From: Muricomes sp049840515
Lineage (GTDB): Bacteria > Bacillota > Clostridia > Lachnospirales > Lachnospiraceae
Direction: 5' to 3'
Assembly (NCBI GenBank): GCA_049840515.1
Contig: JASGKW010000026.1
Location: 1-64,000, forward strand
DNA: 64,000 nucleotides
Shown: positions 61,704-64,000 of the stretch, in pieces
Position numbering within the stretch: the stretch's first letter is position 1
Layout: each line of letters opens with the position of its first letter
Program-made: the position numbers and the translations under genes
The notes under the pieces: generated by a model
Databases searched by the model: none
The model's input: only the letters and a program-made list of their open reading frames with translations
What the model was told of the DNA's origin: nothing

Positions 61704-63251
61704 ATGAAAAGAAGAGCAGCACACATTCTTTTGGTACTTACAATGGCTGCGTCTATTGCACTGAGCGGATGTTCAGGTGATAAGAAGGCGGCACCGTCAA
61801 CAGAGTCAAATCAACTTTCAGGAAACCCAGTCGAGGGAGGAAGTATCAAGGTCGGTATTTCCCAGGATTTGGACAGTCTTGACCCACACAAAGCAGTTGC
61901 GGCAGGAACAAAAGAGGTTTTATTTAATATTTTTGAGGGCTTGGTAAAGCCTGACAAAGATGGTAATTTAGTTGGAGCCGTAGCCAGCGATTATGAAATT
62001 TCAGAGGATGCAAAGGTATATACCTTTACTTTGCGCGATGGGGTGAAGTTTCATAATGGGAAAGATGTTACGGCACAAGACGTGAAATATTCAATAGACA
62101 GATGCGCCGATACGTCAAATGGGGAACCATTGGTATCGGCGTATTCTATTATTGAAGCCGTAAATATACTGGATGAGAAGACTGTGGAAATCCGTCTTAC
62201 AGAGCCGAACACAGAGTTCCTTGCTTATATGACGACTGCGATTATCCCGAAAGATTATGATGCCCTTGAGACGGCACCGGTGGGAACCGGCCCCTTTAAA
62301 TATGTGTCCCGCAGTCCCCAGGAGAATATTATTCTGGAAAAGAATAAAGACTATTGGGGAGAAAAGGCACATCTGGACAAGGTGGAATTCAAGATTGTTG
62401 CAGATGCAGATATGCTGGTGACAAATTTAAAAGGCGGCTCTATCGACATGGCGCTGCGTCTGACTTCCAGCCAGGCTGCAGAGCTTACAAAAGGCTTCCA
62501 TATTGAGGAGGGAACCATGAATCTGGTTCAGGCTCTGTATCTGAATAACGATGTGGAGCCACTGAATAACGAAAAAGTGAGACAGGCCCTGTGTTACGCA
62601 GTCAACCCTGAGGAAATCATGGGTATGATGGCGGATGGAAAAGGGGTGCGCATTGGCACAAGTATGTACCCTGGACTGAAGAAGTATTACGATGAAAAAT
62701 ATGCCGGTTATTATGAGCAGGATTATGATAAGGCCAAGGAGCTGCTTAAAGAAGCCGGATACCCGGATGGTTTTGATCTGGAGATTACGGTCAGCTCGGC
62801 GGACCAGCCGCACGTGGATACCGCCCAGGTCATCGTGGAAGAATTAAAAAATATTGGGGTCAATGCAACCATTAAACCTGTTGAGTGGGAGGCATGGCTG
62901 GAAGGCGTGTATTCAAAACGGGATTACCAGTCTACCGTAGTTGGGGTGGACGCGGCTAATTTATCTGCCCGTGCAATGCTTGAGCGCTTTACCTCAGATG
63001 CACCTGGAAACTTCATTAATTTCAAGGATGCAGAGTACGATAAAATATTCAAAGAGGCAACCGCCGCTACAGATGAGGCAAAGCAGATTGAACTTTATAA
63101 AAAACTGGAGGACATTCTTGCCAAAAAGGCAGCGAATGTATACATTCAGGATTTGGCAAATCTTGTGGCGATGAGCAACAAATATGGTGGATATGAATTT
63201 TACCCTCTGTATGTGCAGGATATGTCAACTGTATACATGGTGGAAAATTAG
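61704..63251 (+). CDS. Peptide ABC transporter substrate-binding lipoprotein (DppA/OppA-like)
   Basis: Extracellular binding protein of 515 residues. The signal peptide ends with lipobox LSGC (Cys ~23), followed by a Ser/Gly-rich linker. SBP_bac_5 features include GGSIKVGISQDLDSLDPHKA, VYTFTLRDGVKFHNGKDVTAQDVKYSIDR and NEKVRQALCYAVNPEEIM. ATG 61704 is chosen, since GAAGGAGA precedes it. It is followed by a DppB-like permease, so it is the first gene of a peptide uptake operon. Confidence 0.93.
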   Translation: MKRRAAHILLVLTMAASIALSGCSGDKKAAPSTESNQLSGNPVEGGSIKVGISQDLDSLDPHKAVAAGTKEVLFNIFEGLVKPDKDGNLVGAVASDYEISEDAKVYTFTLRDGVKFHNGKDVTAQDVKYSIDRCADTSNGEPLVSAYSIIEAVNILDEKTVEIRLTEPNTEFLAYMTTAIIPKDYDALETAPVGTGPFKYVSRSPQENIILEKNKDYWGEKAHLDKVEFKIVADADMLVTNLKGGSIDMALRLTSSQAAELTKGFHIEEGTMNLVQALYLNNDVEPLNNEKVRQALCYAVNPEEIMGMMADGKGVRIGTSMYPGLKKYYDEKYAGYYEQDYDKAKELLKEAGYPDGFDLEITVSSADQPHVDTAQVIVEELKNIGVNATIKPVEWEAWLEGVYSKRDYQSTVVGVDAANLSARAMLERFTSDAPGNFINFKDAEYDKIFKEATAATDEAKQIELYKKLEDILAKKAANVYIQDLANLVAMSNKYGGYEFYPLYVQDMSTVYMVEN

Positions 63252-63291
63252 TCACAGCAGGTAGTGTTATCTTGAGGAGCGGGAGGCAAGT

Positions 63292-64000
63292 ATGAAATTT
63301 GTTATAAAGAAAATATCAGGTCTTATAATCACATTATTAATTGTCAGCATACTTGCCTTTCTCGCCTTTGAAGTTATTCCGGGGGACCCTGCGCGCACCA
63401 TTCTCGGCACAGAGGCTACGGAGAGCAAAGTCCAGGCTTTGCGGGAGGAGATGGGCTTAAACCGTCCTTTGCCGCAGCGCTATGGACAGTGGCTTACAGA
63501 TTTCGTTGCGGGGGATATGGGGACATCTTATTCTTATCAGGTTTCGGTGAGGGAAATGATTGGGGATAAGATTCCGATTACAATTACGCTGACAGTGATA
63601 GCGTTCTTTTTTATTCTGCTGTTTTCCATACCGGTGAGCCTACTGTGTGTGAGGTATGAGAATAAATTTGTGGATAAAGTGTTTCTGATATTAAATCAAA
63701 TTACAATGTCTGTCCCTCCGTTTTTTATAGGGATTGTGTTCACTGTATTGTTTGGACTGCTGTTTAAGCTGTTTACCCCGGGGGGATATGTGCCTTATGA
63801 GGAAAATATGGGGGCATTTCTGGGATATTTGATTTTGCCGGGAATTGCCATTGCGCTTCCCAAGGCTGCAATGACCACGAAACTGCTGAGAAATTCCCTG
63901 CTGGCGGAGATGAGGCAGGATTATGTGCGCACAGCAATGAGCCGCGGCAATGGGTTCTGGCGTCTCCTTGCAAAGCATGTGTTCCGCAATGGTATCCTTC
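63292..64000 (+). CDS. Peptide ABC transporter permease (DppB-like), 3' end outside window
   Basis: Open from ATG 63292 (MKFVIKKISGLIITLLIVSILAFLAFEVIPGDPARTILG) to the right edge, 236 codons. GGGAGG precedes the start. GDMGTSYSYQVSV, the helices and the cytoplasmic loop LRNSLLAEMRQDYVRTAMSRGNGFWRLLAKHVFRN, carrying the EAA-type motif, are typical of DppB/OppB. It pairs with the binding protein 40 bases upstream. Confidence 0.92.
   Translation, partial: MKFVIKKISGLIITLLIVSILAFLAFEVIPGDPARTILGTEATESKVQALREEMGLNRPLPQRYGQWLTDFVAGDMGTSYSYQVSVREMIGDKIPITITLTVIAFFFILLFSIPVSLLCVRYENKFVDKVFLILNQITMSVPPFFIGIVFTVLFGLLFKLFTPGGYVPYEENMGAFLGYLILPGIAIALPKAAMTTKLLRNSLLAEMRQDYVRTAMSRGNGFWRLLAKHVFRNGIL

Overview
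The window looks like the chromosome of a spore-forming, anaerobic Clostridia (Lachnospiraceae-like) bacterium. Evidence is moderate GC, strong GGAGG ribosome binding sites, a YlmC/YmxH PRC-barrel protein, Csp-like subtilases, rubrerythrin, a phosphofructokinase of the PPi-dependent type, NrdR, and an agr system with clostridial features. The species cannot be fixed from the sequence alone.

Positions 1-19400 are the late half of a siphovirus prophage, entered at its left edge: terminase, portal, minor head, a phage Prp-type protease, scaffold, capsid, connectors, tail proteins, a chaperone pair with a candidate -1 frameshift, tape measure, tail tip, holin, amidase and a small repressor-like protein. 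It ends at the 3' half of a tRNA-Lys (19354-19399), the probable attachment site. Positions 19478-22382 hold a minus-strand phosphorelay operon (CheY-like, CBS-PAS-Hpt-ATPase kinase, CheX). tRNA-Leu(TAG) follows, then a scarred accessory stretch carrying a second copy of a ~140-bp sequence also found at the prophage end. Positions 24256-30928 carry two Csp-like subtilases, phosphofructokinase, a GT2 glycosyltransferase and rubrerythrin.

The centrepiece is 30942-44494: a complete agr quorum-sensing system (agrB, LytTR regulator, kinase, and an agrD just after the kinase) joined to a streptolysin-S-like azol(in)e peptide locus. The 38-residue precursor has a SagA-like leader (MLKF start, FxxxV, double Gly) and the short core TTSCVNCTCTTTCY. 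Behind it are a SPASM-like radical SAM enzyme, a B12-type radical SAM enzyme, an ABC exporter, SagB, SagC and SagD/YcaO (ending PHPLP), two CPBP proteases and a glycosyltransferase. Matching paired GGACAT-type boxes, 21 bp apart and 33 bp from the -10, lie before agrB and before agrD. The sequence therefore suggests that cell density drives synthesis of a heavily modified, possibly methylated and glycosylated peptide, with agrD in the same transcript as a positive feedback.

Positions 44586-64000 are ordinary chromosome: DUF4177, Nudix and NadM-like genes, HlyIII, a DEAD-box helicase, a prolyl-tRNA editing protein, a MacAB-type efflux operon, a heterodimeric ABC exporter, an HTH/membrane pair, a NatAB-type transporter, YlmC, NrdR and the start of a peptide (Dpp/Opp) transporter.

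Quality note: nine genes, including phosphofructokinase and the DEAD-box helicase, are broken by single-base length changes, almost all in short homopolymers. This pattern fits sequencing or assembly errors better than gene decay, so the affected genes are described as frameshifted rather than dead.
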